From contig CAWAMI010000005.1 in the NCBI GenBank assembly GCA_963783105.1, positions 174,404-238,403 of the forward strand: 64,000 bases of DNA, written 5' to 3'. The notes under the pieces are model-generated. The model saw only the letters and a list, made by a program, of their open reading frames with translations. It ran no database searches and was not told the DNA's origin. This document shows positions 50,688 through 59,906 of this stretch, piece by piece. Position 1 is the stretch's first letter, and each line of letters begins with the position of its first letter. The stretch comes from JAVEDQ01 sp963783105 (lineage in GTDB: Bacteria > Actinomycetota > Actinomycetes > Frankiales > Frankiaceae). The position numbers and the translations under genes were made by a program.

Positions 50688-51617
50688 TGTCCCCGACGCC
50701 GGTGACTCAGCCGACGCCGCCGGCTGCTCGTGACGGGCGTCCGCGTCGTCGAGCGGCGCCATGTCCCGCCCCTGCCCGAGGATCTCGCGGCTGGACAGCC
50801 GCGGCAGGATCGGACGTCGGGTGATCAACCGGGTGAGCGCCAGTCCGCCGAGGCAGGCCGCGGCGCCGCCGACCGCGTCCAGCCAGTAGTGGTTGCCGGT
50901 ACCGATGATCACGAACAGGGTGGCGACGGGGTAGAGGCCGAACAGCACCCGGACCCAGGCGCGGCGGGCGAGGAACACCACGGAGATCGCAACCCACAGC
51001 GACCAGCCGATGTGCATCGACGGCATGGCGGCGTAGAGGTTGCTGTGCGACGAGACGGACTGGTCGCCCCACGACCCCCAGGTGTGGAACGCGACGACCG
51101 TGTCGGTGAAGCGCCCGTCGGGCAGCAGTCGCGGCGGGGCCAGCGGAAAGAATGCAAACCCGAACAGCGCCAGGCAGTTCATGAGGTACCAGGAGTTGCG
51201 CAGCTGGCGGGCGTGCAGCGGATGCCGCCGGTAGAGCCAGACGCCGACGCCGATGGTCACGAGGAAATGCAGCGTGGCGTAGTAGTAATTGCAGATGTAG
51301 GCGAGCCACGCGTTGTTCGCGACGAACGTGTTGAGGATGTGCTCGTGGTAGAGCCGCAGGCCCTGCTCGATCGACACCACATCGTGGGCGTGCTTGATCG
51401 CGTCGCCCTCGGCCGCGGTGACCGAGTTGCGGATCAGTGAGTAGAGCCAGTAGCCGACGAGGATGACGGCGAGCTCGTAGACCCAGAGCCAGCGACGCGC
51501 GCGTCTGGCCTCGGCACGCTCCGACGCCGGGGCCGTCACGACGGCGACGTCAGCCGCCAGAGGCTCCCTCACCACTCGGGCCATGCTGACACACAGCATC
51601 CCGAGGCGCTCGTCCAT
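50562..51617 (-). CDS. PAP2-superfamily membrane protein (second paralogue)
   Basis: The 351-residue product has several membrane spans and the same PAP2_3 motifs as the protein at 5513: NYYYATLHFLVTIGVGVWLY, FPLAPPRLLP, AAMPSMHIGWSLW and GTGNHYWLDAVGG. ATG 51617 gives the full form; ATG 51584 would drop 11 residues. The C-terminal 45 residues overlap the neighbouring hydrolase gene on the other strand and are hydrophilic. It probably acts on a phosphorylated membrane lipid. Confidence 0.8.
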   Translation of the reverse strand: MDERLGMLCVSMARVVREPLAADVAVVTAPASERAEARRARRWLWVYELAVILVGYWLYSLIRNSVTAAEGDAIKHAHDVVSIEQGLRLYHEHILNTFVANNAWLAYICNYYYATLHFLVTIGVGVWLYRRHPLHARQLRNSWYLMNCLALFGFAFFPLAPPRLLPDGRFTDTVVAFHTWGSWGDQSVSSHSNLYAAMPSMHIGWSLWVAISVVFLARRAWVRVLFGLYPVATLFVIIGTGNHYWLDAVGGAAACLGGLALTRLITRRPILPRLSSREILGQGRDMAPLDDADARHEQPAASAESPASGTSGSSEELGEKREDHAGRLLERPVADAGQGDHAHGRRVVDSA

Positions 51618-51719
51618 TCCGGGGTCACGGGCGGTTCGTTGAGCAGAATTTGACCGTTTGGTCCCCCGTCACCGGCGACCTCGTACGGAGCCGCGCCGAT
51701 AGCTCGGCGGCGCCGGTCG

Positions 51720-53009
51720 TCAGCCGCCGGCACTGGTCAGGATGGTTCGCGTCCAGGCCATCGAGGCGAGGTACGCGTCGCGCGCGTCGGGCAGCGTCAC
51801 CAGGCGCTGCGGGGACTGGGCTTCGTAGGCCAGGACGTCGTCGAGCAGCGAGCCGAGCGCCCCCTCGCGCCGGAGCGCGGCGGCGACGATCTCCGGTTCC
51901 AGCGGGAGGTCGGCCACGGCCTCGGCGAGCGGGAGGCCGAGGAGCAGATCGAGGCTGGCGACGAGGCCGACGGTGAAGGCCACGTCAGGGGCGGTCGCCG
52001 CATGCCGGGCGAGGAGTTCACACATGCGCGCCCGGGTGAGCGCGACGTCCACGTTCACCGGCGTGCCGCGATCGCTTCCCGACATGCCGATCAGCATCAC
52101 CCAGCCCATCAGCGCCCGGGGACCGAGCAGCAGGACCGCCTCGCGGACGGTACTCACCTGCCGACGCAGGCCGGATGCGGCCGAGTTCACCGTGCGCAGG
52201 ATGCGCAGCGCCAGGCCCGGATCGGACTGGATCGCGCTCACGGCGTCGGCGACCTGGAAGTCCGCGGACGCGAGAACCGCGAGCAGCCGCAGGCAGGCCA
52301 GGCGGGTCGAGTCGAGCGAGCGCCGGCTCAGCACGGTCGGCCGGGAGAGCAGGTAGCCCTGGAAGTAGGAGAAGGACAGGGAACGGCAGAGTTCGAGCTC
52401 CTCGGTCGTCTCCACCTTCTCGGCCAGCAGCTGGATGCCGGTCGGCCGTAGCCGCTGGGCGTGGTCGATCAGCTGGTCGCGCGTCAGGGCCCGCACGTCC
52501 AGCTTGACGTAGTCGCACAGCTCGACCAGCGGCTCGGTCCTCGCCGTCAAGGTGAAGTCGTCGAGCGCGAAGCGGAAACCGCGGTCGCGCAGGCGGCGCA
52601 TCCCGTCGAGGACCTCGGAGTCGGCCACGACGTCCTCGAGCACCTCGAGCACGAGCCGCTCCGGGGCGAAGGGGAGCGGCGAGTTCCCGACCAGGAAACC
52701 GCGGGGCAGGTTGACGAAGGCGAGCTTCGACCCGACGACGGCGTCGAGGCCGAAGTCGGCGAAGGTCTTCACGATCACGTCGGCGGTGGCCTGCTCCGGG
52801 TCGCGGACGTCGGCGGCGACGGCCCCGGCGCGTCGGAACAAGAGTTCGTATCCGACGACGTCGTGCTCGGCATCGAACACCGGCTGCCGCCCCAGGTGGA
52901 CGGTGTCCATCTGCCCGGTCGTCGGCAGCGTTCCCGCAGCAGGGGCGGATGCTTCGGCAACGGGCGCCCGGCGTGGGCCGGGAACCCTCGTTCGCGTCGC
53001 GAAGCTCAC
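51720..53009 (-). CDS. EAL-HDOD domain signalling protein (YuxH/CdgJ-like)
   Basis: The 429-residue protein has an N-terminal EAL-like domain (about 35-235) and a C-terminal HDOD domain (about 240-420). The EAL motif is replaced by ELL (VVGYELLFRR), and later metal ligands are only partly kept, so it is probably not an active c-di-GMP phosphodiesterase. HDOD features include SDPGLALRILRTVNSAASGL and REAVLLLGPRALMGWVMLIG. Such proteins act as non-catalytic scaffolds in signalling. A paralogue follows 50 bp upstream. A GTG is the start. Confidence 0.9.
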   Translation of the reverse strand: MSFATRTRVPGPRRAPVAEASAPAAGTLPTTGQMDTVHLGRQPVFDAEHDVVGYELLFRRAGAVAADVRDPEQATADVIVKTFADFGLDAVVGSKLAFVNLPRGFLVGNSPLPFAPERLVLEVLEDVVADSEVLDGMRRLRDRGFRFALDDFTLTARTEPLVELCDYVKLDVRALTRDQLIDHAQRLRPTGIQLLAEKVETTEELELCRSLSFSYFQGYLLSRPTVLSRRSLDSTRLACLRLLAVLASADFQVADAVSAIQSDPGLALRILRTVNSAASGLRRQVSTVREAVLLLGPRALMGWVMLIGMSGSDRGTPVNVDVALTRARMCELLARHAATAPDVAFTVGLVASLDLLLGLPLAEAVADLPLEPEIVAAALRREGALGSLLDDVLAYEAQSPQRLVTLPDARDAYLASMAWTRTILTSAGG

Positions 53010-53059
53010 GGCACGGATATCGGCCGGGAGGCGCTACCGATGTAGACCGATCGGTCGGA

Positions 53060-54289
53060 TCACCCGGGTGAAGCGCCGACCAGGGGAGCCGCCCAGGACA
53101 GGGACGCCAGGAAGAGGGCGCTCAGGGCGGTCACGTCCAGCAACCGGGTGGGCAGGCCCTGCTCGTAGGCCAGGACGTCGGCGAGAACGGCACCGAGCGG
53201 CCCGGTCCGGCGCAGGATCGCGCTCTCGACGGCCTCGTCGACGGGCAGCTCGCCGAGGATGTCGACCGACCCCGCCCCGAGCAGGACGTCGAGGCCGCTC
53301 ACCAGCCCCACGGTGAAGGCGGCGCTGCCGTCGAGCGGGCGGCCGACGAAGCCGGTGCCGGCGAGCAGCTCGCACATCCTGGCGCGGACGAGGACCGCCT
53401 CGATCGCTTCGGCTGGGGTCGGGGTCCCGCTTCGGGCGAGTCCCGCGGAGAGCACGGCGCCGAGCAGGACGCGGGGACCGAGGAGGACGACGGCCTGCCG
53501 GATGGAACTCACCCGCTGCCGGACGCCGCTGTCCGCGGAGTTGACGGCCTTGAGCACCCGCATCATGAGGCCGGGATCGGAGCGGACGGCGAACTCGATC
53601 TCCGTCAGGTCCGCCTCCGGCCGGACGAGCGCGGTCGCCAGTCGCAGGCAGGCCACCTGCGAGGGGGCGAGTTCACCGCCGGCCACGACGGGAGGACGCG
53701 AGACGAGCCCCCCGGCCAGGAAGTCGACGCCGGCCCGCCGGCAGGCCTCCAGCTGGCCCAGCGTCTCGACGCCTTCGACCAGCAGGTCGCAGGACCGGCG
53801 GCGCAGGCGGGCGGCGAGGGCGAGCAGGCCCGCGGAGCCGGTGCGACCCACGTCGATCCGGAACATCGCGAACAGCCCGATCAGCGGCTGCAGCGACCCG
53901 CCCCAGTCCCGCCCGACCAGGCTCAGCCGGTGTCCCTCCGCTGCGAGCGCCTGCATCCCGCGGACGACCGCGGGGTCGGTGAGGGCCTCCTCGGTCACCT
54001 CGAGCACGACCCGGCCGGGCGGCACCGGAACGGCCATCTCTCCGACCAGCATCGGCCGCGGAACCCGGAGGAACAGCAGGCCTCCGCCGGCGAGCACGGG
54101 CGTCGGCAGCTCGGTCAGGGCGGTGGCCGCGGCGGCGGCGCGCTCCGGTTCGGCGCCGTCGCCGACGAGCAGGTCGTAGCCCGCGAGCGTGAGGGAGGCG
54201 TCGTAGACCGGGGAGCGGAGCAGATGCACGCCGGGCGACCGGGTCGCGCCGTCGGAGGGCGGGCGGGGTCCTGCGACTGTCGTGTCCAT
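53060..54289 (-). CDS. Second EAL-HDOD protein, more degenerate
   Basis: The 409-residue product has the same two-domain layout as its neighbour, with HDOD segments SDPGLMMRVLKAVNSADSGV and RQAVVLLGPRVLLGAVLSAG. The EAL half is further degraded: the motif reads DLL in LAGYDLLVGDG and no metal ligands are obvious. It is a tandem duplicate of the gene at 51720. ATG at 54289. The pair is probably co-transcribed and may form heteromers. Confidence 0.88.
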   Translation of the reverse strand: MDTTVAGPRPPSDGATRSPGVHLLRSPVYDASLTLAGYDLLVGDGAEPERAAAAATALTELPTPVLAGGGLLFLRVPRPMLVGEMAVPVPPGRVVLEVTEEALTDPAVVRGMQALAAEGHRLSLVGRDWGGSLQPLIGLFAMFRIDVGRTGSAGLLALAARLRRRSCDLLVEGVETLGQLEACRRAGVDFLAGGLVSRPPVVAGGELAPSQVACLRLATALVRPEADLTEIEFAVRSDPGLMMRVLKAVNSADSGVRQRVSSIRQAVVLLGPRVLLGAVLSAGLARSGTPTPAEAIEAVLVRARMCELLAGTGFVGRPLDGSAAFTVGLVSGLDVLLGAGSVDILGELPVDEAVESAILRRTGPLGAVLADVLAYEQGLPTRLLDVTALSALFLASLSWAAPLVGASPG

Positions 54290-54341
54290 TGCGGCCTCCG
54301 ACCCGTCCTCGGCGCCGGGATCCGACCCGGTTCCGCTGCCG

Positions 54342-55526
54342 TCAGAGATCGTCCGCGCGGACCCGTGACTGAAGGCTCGCGGCGGACCGACACCCGGCGA
54401 GGTGCCGGTCGTAGAAATCGAGGTGGGCGGCCGCGGCCACGTCCCAGCTCAGCCGGCCGGCCAGGGCTCGCCCGCGTTCGGCGCGCTCGGCGCGCTCGCG
54501 GGATCGTCCGCCGGAGAGGCAGCCAGCGATCGCCTCCGCCAGGTCGTTCGCGTCGTCGGCGAAGGCCGCGGCGCCGTCGAAGACCTCGCGGAGCACGGGC
54601 AGGTCCCGCGCGACCAGCGGTACGCCCGCCGCGAGCGCCTCGAGGGCGGCGAGGCCGAAGCCCTCGTGGCGCGAGGCGAAGGCGAAGACGTCCGCGGCGG
54701 CGACGAGGCTGGGCAGGTCCTCGTGCGCGACCGGGCCGAGGACGACCGGACGCACCCCGAGCCCTGCGGCCCGCCGGCCGACGGCCGAGCGGTACTCGCG
54801 CGCGTCGAAGCGCGTCTGTCCGCCGGCCACGACGAGGCAGACGTCCGGGTGGCCCAGTGCCGGGAGGTGGCCCATCGCCTCGACGAGATCGAGCGTCGCC
54901 TTCCGTGGCTCGATGCCGCCGACCGTGAGGACGAAGCGGCCGAACCGGTCGCGCCACCGGTGCCGGTTGCCGGCGGCGATCGGGTCGTCCCCGGCGGCGG
55001 CGGCGAAGCGGTTCGCCTCCACGCCGTTCGGGATGACCTCCGCGCAGGCGTCCCAGTCGGCCGACAGATCGCCGGCGACCGACAGCGACACGCACAGATG
55101 CGCCGTCGGCTCCCGGAGGGCTCGTTCGTGCCTGTCCGCCAGCTGGGGCGTGGGAACGGTGTCGAGGTCGTGCACCGTGCGGATCACGTCGCGCCGATGG
55201 GCCAGGGCGGCGTTGGTGGACACGCAGTCCTGCGCGTGGACGACGTCGTAGTCCCGGGCCTCCTCGGCGAAGGCCGCATCCAGCACCTCGATCGAGCGCA
55301 GCGCTCGCTCGCCCGGCGTGGCCGTGCCGGTCGTCGGCGCCGGTACGAGCCGGGTGTGGACGGCCGGATCGACCGGGCGGAAGAACCCGTCGTCGCCGTT
55401 GGCCAGCGCCCAGACCGTCACCTGGGCCCCCGACCGTGCCAGGGCCTCGGCCAGTGCCAGCGTGTGCACCACCTCGTCCCGGGGCTTCGTCGAGGAGGTC
55501 AACAGCGCGACGCGACGGCGGCTCAC
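54342..55526 (-). CDS. GT4-family glycosyltransferase (MSMEG_0565-like)
   Basis: The 394-residue product is a two-domain GT-B enzyme: VVHTLALAEALARSGAQVTV (N-terminal nucleotide fold), VVHAQDCVSTNAAL, FVLTVGGIEPRKATLDLVEA and the donor-binding SRHEGFGLAALEALAAGVPL with EX7E. It resembles the MSMEG_0565 family, whose members occur with nitrilase and radical-SAM genes; none are here. The sugar donor and acceptor are unknown. GTG 55526 is chosen, since the frame is open further upstream without family residues. Confidence 0.85.
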   Translation of the reverse strand: MSRRRVALLTSSTKPRDEVVHTLALAEALARSGAQVTVWALANGDDGFFRPVDPAVHTRLVPAPTTGTATPGERALRSIEVLDAAFAEEARDYDVVHAQDCVSTNAALAHRRDVIRTVHDLDTVPTPQLADRHERALREPTAHLCVSLSVAGDLSADWDACAEVIPNGVEANRFAAAAGDDPIAAGNRHRWRDRFGRFVLTVGGIEPRKATLDLVEAMGHLPALGHPDVCLVVAGGQTRFDAREYRSAVGRRAAGLGVRPVVLGPVAHEDLPSLVAAADVFAFASRHEGFGLAALEALAAGVPLVARDLPVLREVFDGAAAFADDANDLAEAIAGCLSGGRSRERAERAERGRALAGRLSWDVAAAAHLDFYDRHLAGCRSAASLQSRVRADDL

Positions 55527-55730
55527 CCGGTGAACCCCGGTCGGACGAGCAGCCCGACCGACTCCGCCGCACGAGCAGCGCACACCTCGGCCATCCGGAC
55601 CTCCCCGTCGACGCGCTCGAGGGCCAGGCTGGCTGATGCGTGTGACGGTGTGCTGTTCGGACGGTTACGTAGGCGTTGCGGTCAGCCCAGCCTCGCGCCG
55701 ACCGCGGGGAGGCAGGCGTCGGAGCGGGCT

Positions 55731-56483
55731 TCAGCCCGCGGCCTCCAGCCGCTTGGCGTTGCGCGCGGAGACGAACCCGAGGGTCACGCCGCTCTGCCGA
55801 TCGACCGGCTGGGAGCTGAGCAGGTAGTTCGCCACCACGTACTTGCCCTTCTGCAGCACCAGCTGGGCCAGGTAACGGGTGTCGCCGCCGTCGGACAGCT
55901 CGGTGACGACGAGGTAGTTCGGCGTCGGCAGGTTCGCGATGTCGGTCTGGTTCTCGCCGGGCTTGAACGTCAGCGGCTTACCGTCGTTCAGCGAGGTCGG
56001 GTGCGAGCCGTTGTCGCACTTCGCGACGGCGTCCTCCAGCTGCTGCAGCGCCTGTGCCGCGGCGTCGGGGTCGCTGTACTCGATGGCCTGCGAGGCGAGC
56101 CCGGTCTCCTTGCTGCCGATCGTGCCCTCGACCGAGACGAGCAGCCGGCCGGTGCGCTGCGACTCGGAGGGGAAGCTGCCCCCGCAGTAGTCGAAGCTCG
56201 CGACGTCCAGCGAGGTGCCGTCGGGCTCGGCCGTCACTCCGGTGCTGTTGGCGTCGAAGCCGGAGCCCGTCAGGTCCGACTCCTTCAGAACGAGCTGCTT
56301 GAGCACGGCCTCGTCGGCGGTCGGGGAGGGCGGGGAGGTCGTCGCGGGCGCCGAGGTCGTCGAGCTGCTCGCCGGAGCCGGGGTGGACGCGGCGTTGTTG
56401 CCGCCGTCATCGCCGCCGCACCCGCTCACCAGCAGTGCCGTCGCCAGGGTGGGTACCGCGAGCAGGGTGCGGGTCTTCGACAT
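55731..56483 (-). CDS. Secreted lipoprotein of unknown function
   Basis: The 250-residue product has a signal peptide ending in the lipobox LVSGC (Cys22), then a 45-residue Ser/Thr/Pro/Ala linker and a globular domain of about 185 residues. ESDLTGSGFDAN and DYCGGSFPSESQRTGRL look like the extracellular sensor-type domains of mycobacterial PknH-like or LpqN-like lipoproteins, but I do not assign a family. Two Cys (FDYCGG and AKCDNG) could form a disulfide. ATG at 56483; there is a 228-bp gap before glnA1. Confidence 0.8.
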   Translation of the reverse strand: MSKTRTLLAVPTLATALLVSGCGGDDGGNNAASTPAPASSSTTSAPATTSPPSPTADEAVLKQLVLKESDLTGSGFDANSTGVTAEPDGTSLDVASFDYCGGSFPSESQRTGRLLVSVEGTIGSKETGLASQAIEYSDPDAAAQALQQLEDAVAKCDNGSHPTSLNDGKPLTFKPGENQTDIANLPTPNYLVVTELSDGGDTRYLAQLVLQKGKYVVANYLLSSQPVDRQSGVTLGFVSARNAKRLEAAG

Positions 56484-56633
56484 GGCCGTCCTCGGTTCTC
56501 CAACGGGCGCACGTCGACGGACGTGCGTGGCGCGATCACGCTATTCGGCAGATGTATCGCATCCCGGGCGGCGGACACCGATGCGACACGGTGCATGCAC
56601 CGGCGGACCTGTTGCCGGGCGGAGGCGCCTACA

Positions 56634-56671
56634 CGCGAACGCGGACCCTCGGATGAGGATCCGCGTTCGCG
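56634..56671 (-). terminator. Strong terminator hairpin after glnA1
   Basis: CGCGAACGCGGA (56634-56645) pairs perfectly with TCCGCGTTCGCG (56660-56671) around a 14-nt loop, about 40 bp beyond the glnA1 stop. Confidence 0.85.
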
Positions 56672-56711
56672 AGCTGCGACGTCGAGAGCGACCTCCCGAC
56701 GCGCGGCGAGG

Positions 56712-58136
56712 TCAGATGTTGTAGTACATCTCGAACTCGTGCGGGTGCGGACGCAGCCGGATCGGGTCGATCTCGTTGGTCCGCTTGTAGTCGATCCACT
56801 CGCCGATGAGGTCCTCGGTGAAGACGTCACCCTGGATCAGGTACTCGTGGTCGTTCTCGAGGCGGTCGAGGACCGCGCCGAGGGAGCCCGGCACCTGGGC
56901 GATGCTGGCGGCCTCGTCCGGCGGGAGCTCGTAGAGGTCCTTGTCGACCGGGTCCGGCGGCTCGATCTTGTTCTTGATGCCGTCGAGACCGGCCATCAGC
57001 ATCGCCGGGAAGGCGAGGTAGGGGTTGCAGGACGCGTCCGGCACGCGGAACTCGATGCGCTTCGCCTTCGGACTCGACCCCGTGATCGGGATGCGGATGC
57101 AGGCGGAGCGGTTGCGGGCCGAGTAGACCAGGTTGACCGGCGCCTCGTAGCCGGGCACCAGCCGGTGGTAGCTGTTCACCGTCGGGTTGGTGAAGGCGAG
57201 CAGGCTCGGCGCGTGGTGGAGCAGGCCGCCGACGTACCAGCGCGCCATGTCGGACAGGCCGCCGTAGCCGAGCTCGTCGTAGAAGAGGGGCTCCCCGTCC
57301 TTCCACAGCGACTGGTGGCAGTGCATCCCCGAGCCGTTGTCCCCGAAGATCGGCTTCGGCATGAACGTGACGGTCTTGCCGTGCTGCCAGGCGACGTTCT
57401 TGATGATGTATTTGAACAGCATCAGCTTGTCGGCCGAGAGCTTGAGCGTGTCGAAGGTGTAGTTGATCTCGGTCTGGCCGGCGGTGCCCACCTCGTGGTG
57501 CGCCCGCTCGACGCCGAGGCCCAGGTCGTCCAGCGCCTTGCTCATGTGGTCGCGCAGGTCGGCGTAGTGGTCCGTCGGCGGGACGGGGAAGTAGCCGCCC
57601 TTGTAGGGCGTCTTGTACCCGCGGTTGCCGCCCTCCTCGACCCGGCCCGTGTTCCAGGCGGCCTCGATGGAGTCGATGTGGTGGAAGGCCTCGTTCTGCT
57701 TCGTCTCGAAGCGGACCGAGTCGAAGATGTAGAACTCGGCCTCCGGAGCGAAGAACGCGGTGTCGGCGATGCCGGTCGACTTCAGGTACAGCTCGGCCTT
57801 GTTGGCGACCTGCCGCGGGTCGCGGCTGTAGGGCTCCCCGGTGAAGGGGTCGACGATCGCCATGTTGATGTTGATCGTCAGCTGCTCGCGGAAGGGGTCG
57901 ACGTAGGCGGTCGAGGGGTCCGGCAGGAGCTTCATGTCGGACTCGTTGATGGCCTGGAAGCCGCGGATCGAGGACCCGTCGAACATCTGACCTTCCGTGA
58001 AGAAGTCCTCTGTCACCGATGCGGCAGGCACGTTGAAGTGCTGCATCACGCCAGGCAGGTCGCAGAAGCGGACATCGACGAACTTGACGTCGTTGTCCTT
58101 GAGGTACGCGAGAACCTCTTCAGTGTTGTTGAACAT
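56712..58136 (-). CDS. glnA: Glutamine synthetase GlnA1 (type I, adenylylatable)
   Basis: GlnA1 makes glutamine from glutamate, ammonia and ATP. The 474-residue protein has FDGSSIRGFQAINESDMKL, EAEFYIFD, GTAGQTEINY, NGSGMHCHQSLWKDG, NRSACIRIP and SCNPYLAFPAMLMAGLDG. Tyr402 in KDLYELPPDEA is the adenylylation site, the expected target of GlnE. ATG 58136 has GGAGG about 4 nt upstream; the frame is open further up but without family residues. A GlnR-type box lies about 105 bp upstream. Confidence 0.97.
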   Translation of the reverse strand: MFNNTEEVLAYLKDNDVKFVDVRFCDLPGVMQHFNVPAASVTEDFFTEGQMFDGSSIRGFQAINESDMKLLPDPSTAYVDPFREQLTININMAIVDPFTGEPYSRDPRQVANKAELYLKSTGIADTAFFAPEAEFYIFDSVRFETKQNEAFHHIDSIEAAWNTGRVEEGGNRGYKTPYKGGYFPVPPTDHYADLRDHMSKALDDLGLGVERAHHEVGTAGQTEINYTFDTLKLSADKLMLFKYIIKNVAWQHGKTVTFMPKPIFGDNGSGMHCHQSLWKDGEPLFYDELGYGGLSDMARWYVGGLLHHAPSLLAFTNPTVNSYHRLVPGYEAPVNLVYSARNRSACIRIPITGSSPKAKRIEFRVPDASCNPYLAFPAMLMAGLDGIKNKIEPPDPVDKDLYELPPDEAASIAQVPGSLGAVLDRLENDHEYLIQGDVFTEDLIGEWIDYKRTNEIDPIRLRPHPHEFEMYYNI

Positions 58137-58239
58137 CCATCCTCCGACGCTCATCGAGGAGCACGGGCCCGGCGCCGGTCTGCCGAACCTCACTGGCGAC
58201 GAACCTAGCGGTTGGGGATTCCGAGGGCGTCTCCTGGTT

Positions 58240-58255
58240 GTTTCGCGAGAGTTAC
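58240..58255 (-). promoter_or_regulatory. Candidate GlnR box upstream of glnA1 (GTAAC-N6-GAAAC)
   Basis: On the minus strand GTAAC-TCTCGC-GAAAC matches the actinobacterial GlnR a-b site gTnAc-n6-GaAAc exactly. A TAGGTT -10-like box lies at 58202-58207 (minus strand), which places the site about 50 bp upstream of transcription start, suited to an activator. A second, weaker a-b pair may follow (GAGAC-N6-GGAAT). Confidence 0.7.
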
Positions 58256-58391
58256 GAGCGGTGTTCGGTGACGTGTCCGAAACCTCGCAGCGGGACCCGG
58301 GGCGCTGAGCGCCACCGCGGGGGAGCGGTCCCGTGGTCCGCGACATGCCCTGCGACCTCCGCGGTTCGGCGACGGGCCGTAACCTGGAAGG

Positions 58392-59060
58392 GTGGCCAGG
58401 ACGGTGCGGGAAGGAGCAGGGACCTGGCTCGAGGGGCCGGCCTTCCAGCGCAGCGGCGCTCGCGGAGCCTCCCTCGGGCTCCCGGCCGAGGGTCCCGGTT
58501 CGCTGGCCTCTCCCGGCATCCGCGTCGCGGCCTTCGCCATCGACGCCGTGGTGGCCAACCTGCTCGCCGGGCTTCCGTACCTGTTCGGAGTGCGCTACGG
58601 CCCGGGCGAGCGCGGCTACGCGGTGTACGCCGCGTTCCTGATCATGGAGTTCGTGCTCGTCAGCACCGCCGGCGCGACGATCGGCAAGCAGATGTGCGGC
58701 ATCCGCGTGGTGCGCCTCGACGGTGCCCGCTTGACGTGGCCGTGGGTGCTGGCCCGGACGTTGCTGCTCGGCATTCTCATCCCTGCCGTCGTCTGGGACC
58801 GGGACGGCCGGGGTCTGCACGACAAGGCCGCGGGCGCACTCACCATCCGGACGGGGAGAGCGGCCTCCCCGACCGCGGCGGGCCCGTCGTCCGGCGGACC
58901 CGCCGTGACGATGCAGAAGGCTTCCGCCGCCTCGCCCGAGAAGCAGGCGACCGACCGGGGCGGCAGGCCCGCGACGAAGGCGTCGGCCAAGCCGGGCGCG
59001 TCGGCCAAGCCGGGGTCGAAACCGGGGTCCAAGACGAAGCGGCGGAAGAAGCGGCGGTGA
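58392..59060 (+). CDS. RDD-family membrane protein
   Basis: The 222-residue product has an RDD-domain layout: IRVAAFAIDAVVANLLAG, VSTAGATIGKQMCGIRVVRL with GKxxxGIRV, WPWVLARTLLLGILIPAVVW and WDRDGRGLHDKAAGALTI. The N-terminus is soluble and the C-terminal 60 residues are Ala/Lys/Arg-rich with AKPG repeats. Function of RDD proteins is uncertain (suggested Na+/H+ exchange or stress roles). It lies next to glnA1 in the opposite orientation. TAACCT lies 6 nt before the GTG start. Confidence 0.85.
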   Translation: MARTVREGAGTWLEGPAFQRSGARGASLGLPAEGPGSLASPGIRVAAFAIDAVVANLLAGLPYLFGVRYGPGERGYAVYAAFLIMEFVLVSTAGATIGKQMCGIRVVRLDGARLTWPWVLARTLLLGILIPAVVWDRDGRGLHDKAAGALTIRTGRAASPTAAGPSSGGPAVTMQKASAASPEKQATDRGGRPATKASAKPGASAKPGSKPGSKTKRRKKRR

Positions 59061-59111
59061 CCGGAAGCGCCGCGCGAAGCGACGCCGACCGCGGGTCGGG
59101 GAACGACCCGG

Positions 59112-59906
59112 TCAGCGCATCTTTCCGCTGCGCGGAACGTTGCGCGGCATCGGCCCCTTCGGGACCGGCATCGCCACTCCACCGATCGCCTTGAGGCGAC
59201 GGTCGAGCGCGTTCACCTGATCCTTCTTCAGGGCGCGCGGCTTGCGCATCAGGGTGTTCTGCAGCTTGTCGAGCGGTACCTCGCCGGGGCCGTTGCCGAT
59301 GATGATGTCGTGCAGCGGCGCGTCCCCGATCACCTTCTTGACCCGCCGCACCTCGGCGCCGAGCAGGTCGCGGGGACCGCGACCGCGGCCCTCCGCGATG
59401 AGGACGACCCCGGCTCGGCTGACGACACGGCTGACGAGGTCCTGGTTCCGGTTGACCTGCACAGGGGTGGTCAGCCGCCAGTCCCCGCGCATCCGGTCGA
59501 CGACACCGGCGGCGGCGCCGGGCTTGCCCTCGATCTCGGCGTAGGCCGTCCTCTGCACGCGCCTGCTGAAGATGTTGAGCCCGACGAACAGGCCGATCAC
59601 CAGGCCGAACAGCGTGAAGATCACGACGCTGCCGAGCAGGATGCCGAGCAGGATCCCGATCGCCAGCGGGACCAGCACGCCGACCAGCAGCCAGGGCACC
59701 ATCTTCGGGTCCCGCTGGCGGGTCATCTTGAAGACGGCGAGCATCTGCTTGACGCGCTGTCCGCGCGGGGCCTTGGGGCCGGCGGCCTTGTTGCCCTTCT
59801 TGCCCGTGGCGCCCGTACCGCCGGCGGCGGCCCTCGCGCGCGGACCTGCGGTGTTGCCCCGGTTCGGCGTCGCGGGCGCCGCTGGAGTCTTTCGTCGAAG
59901 CGCCAT
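59112..59906 (-). CDS. DUF4191 membrane protein
   Basis: The 264-residue product has a basic, Ala/Gly/Lys-rich N-terminus, two adjacent membrane spans (KMVPWLLVGVLVPLAIGILL and GSVVIFTLFGLVIGLFVGLN), then a basic soluble domain with RNQDLVSRVVSRAGVVLIAE and GNGPGEVPLDKLQNTLMRKP. This matches DUF4191, which in mycobacteria lies near glnA1 and an RDD gene, as here. TATTCT (minus strand of 59914-59919) lies 7 nt before the ATG; function unknown. Confidence 0.9.
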   Translation of the reverse strand: MALRRKTPAAPATPNRGNTAGPRARAAAGGTGATGKKGNKAAGPKAPRGQRVKQMLAVFKMTRQRDPKMVPWLLVGVLVPLAIGILLGILLGSVVIFTLFGLVIGLFVGLNIFSRRVQRTAYAEIEGKPGAAAGVVDRMRGDWRLTTPVQVNRNQDLVSRVVSRAGVVLIAEGRGRGPRDLLGAEVRRVKKVIGDAPLHDIIIGNGPGEVPLDKLQNTLMRKPRALKKDQVNALDRRLKAIGGVAMPVPKGPMPRNVPRSGKMR

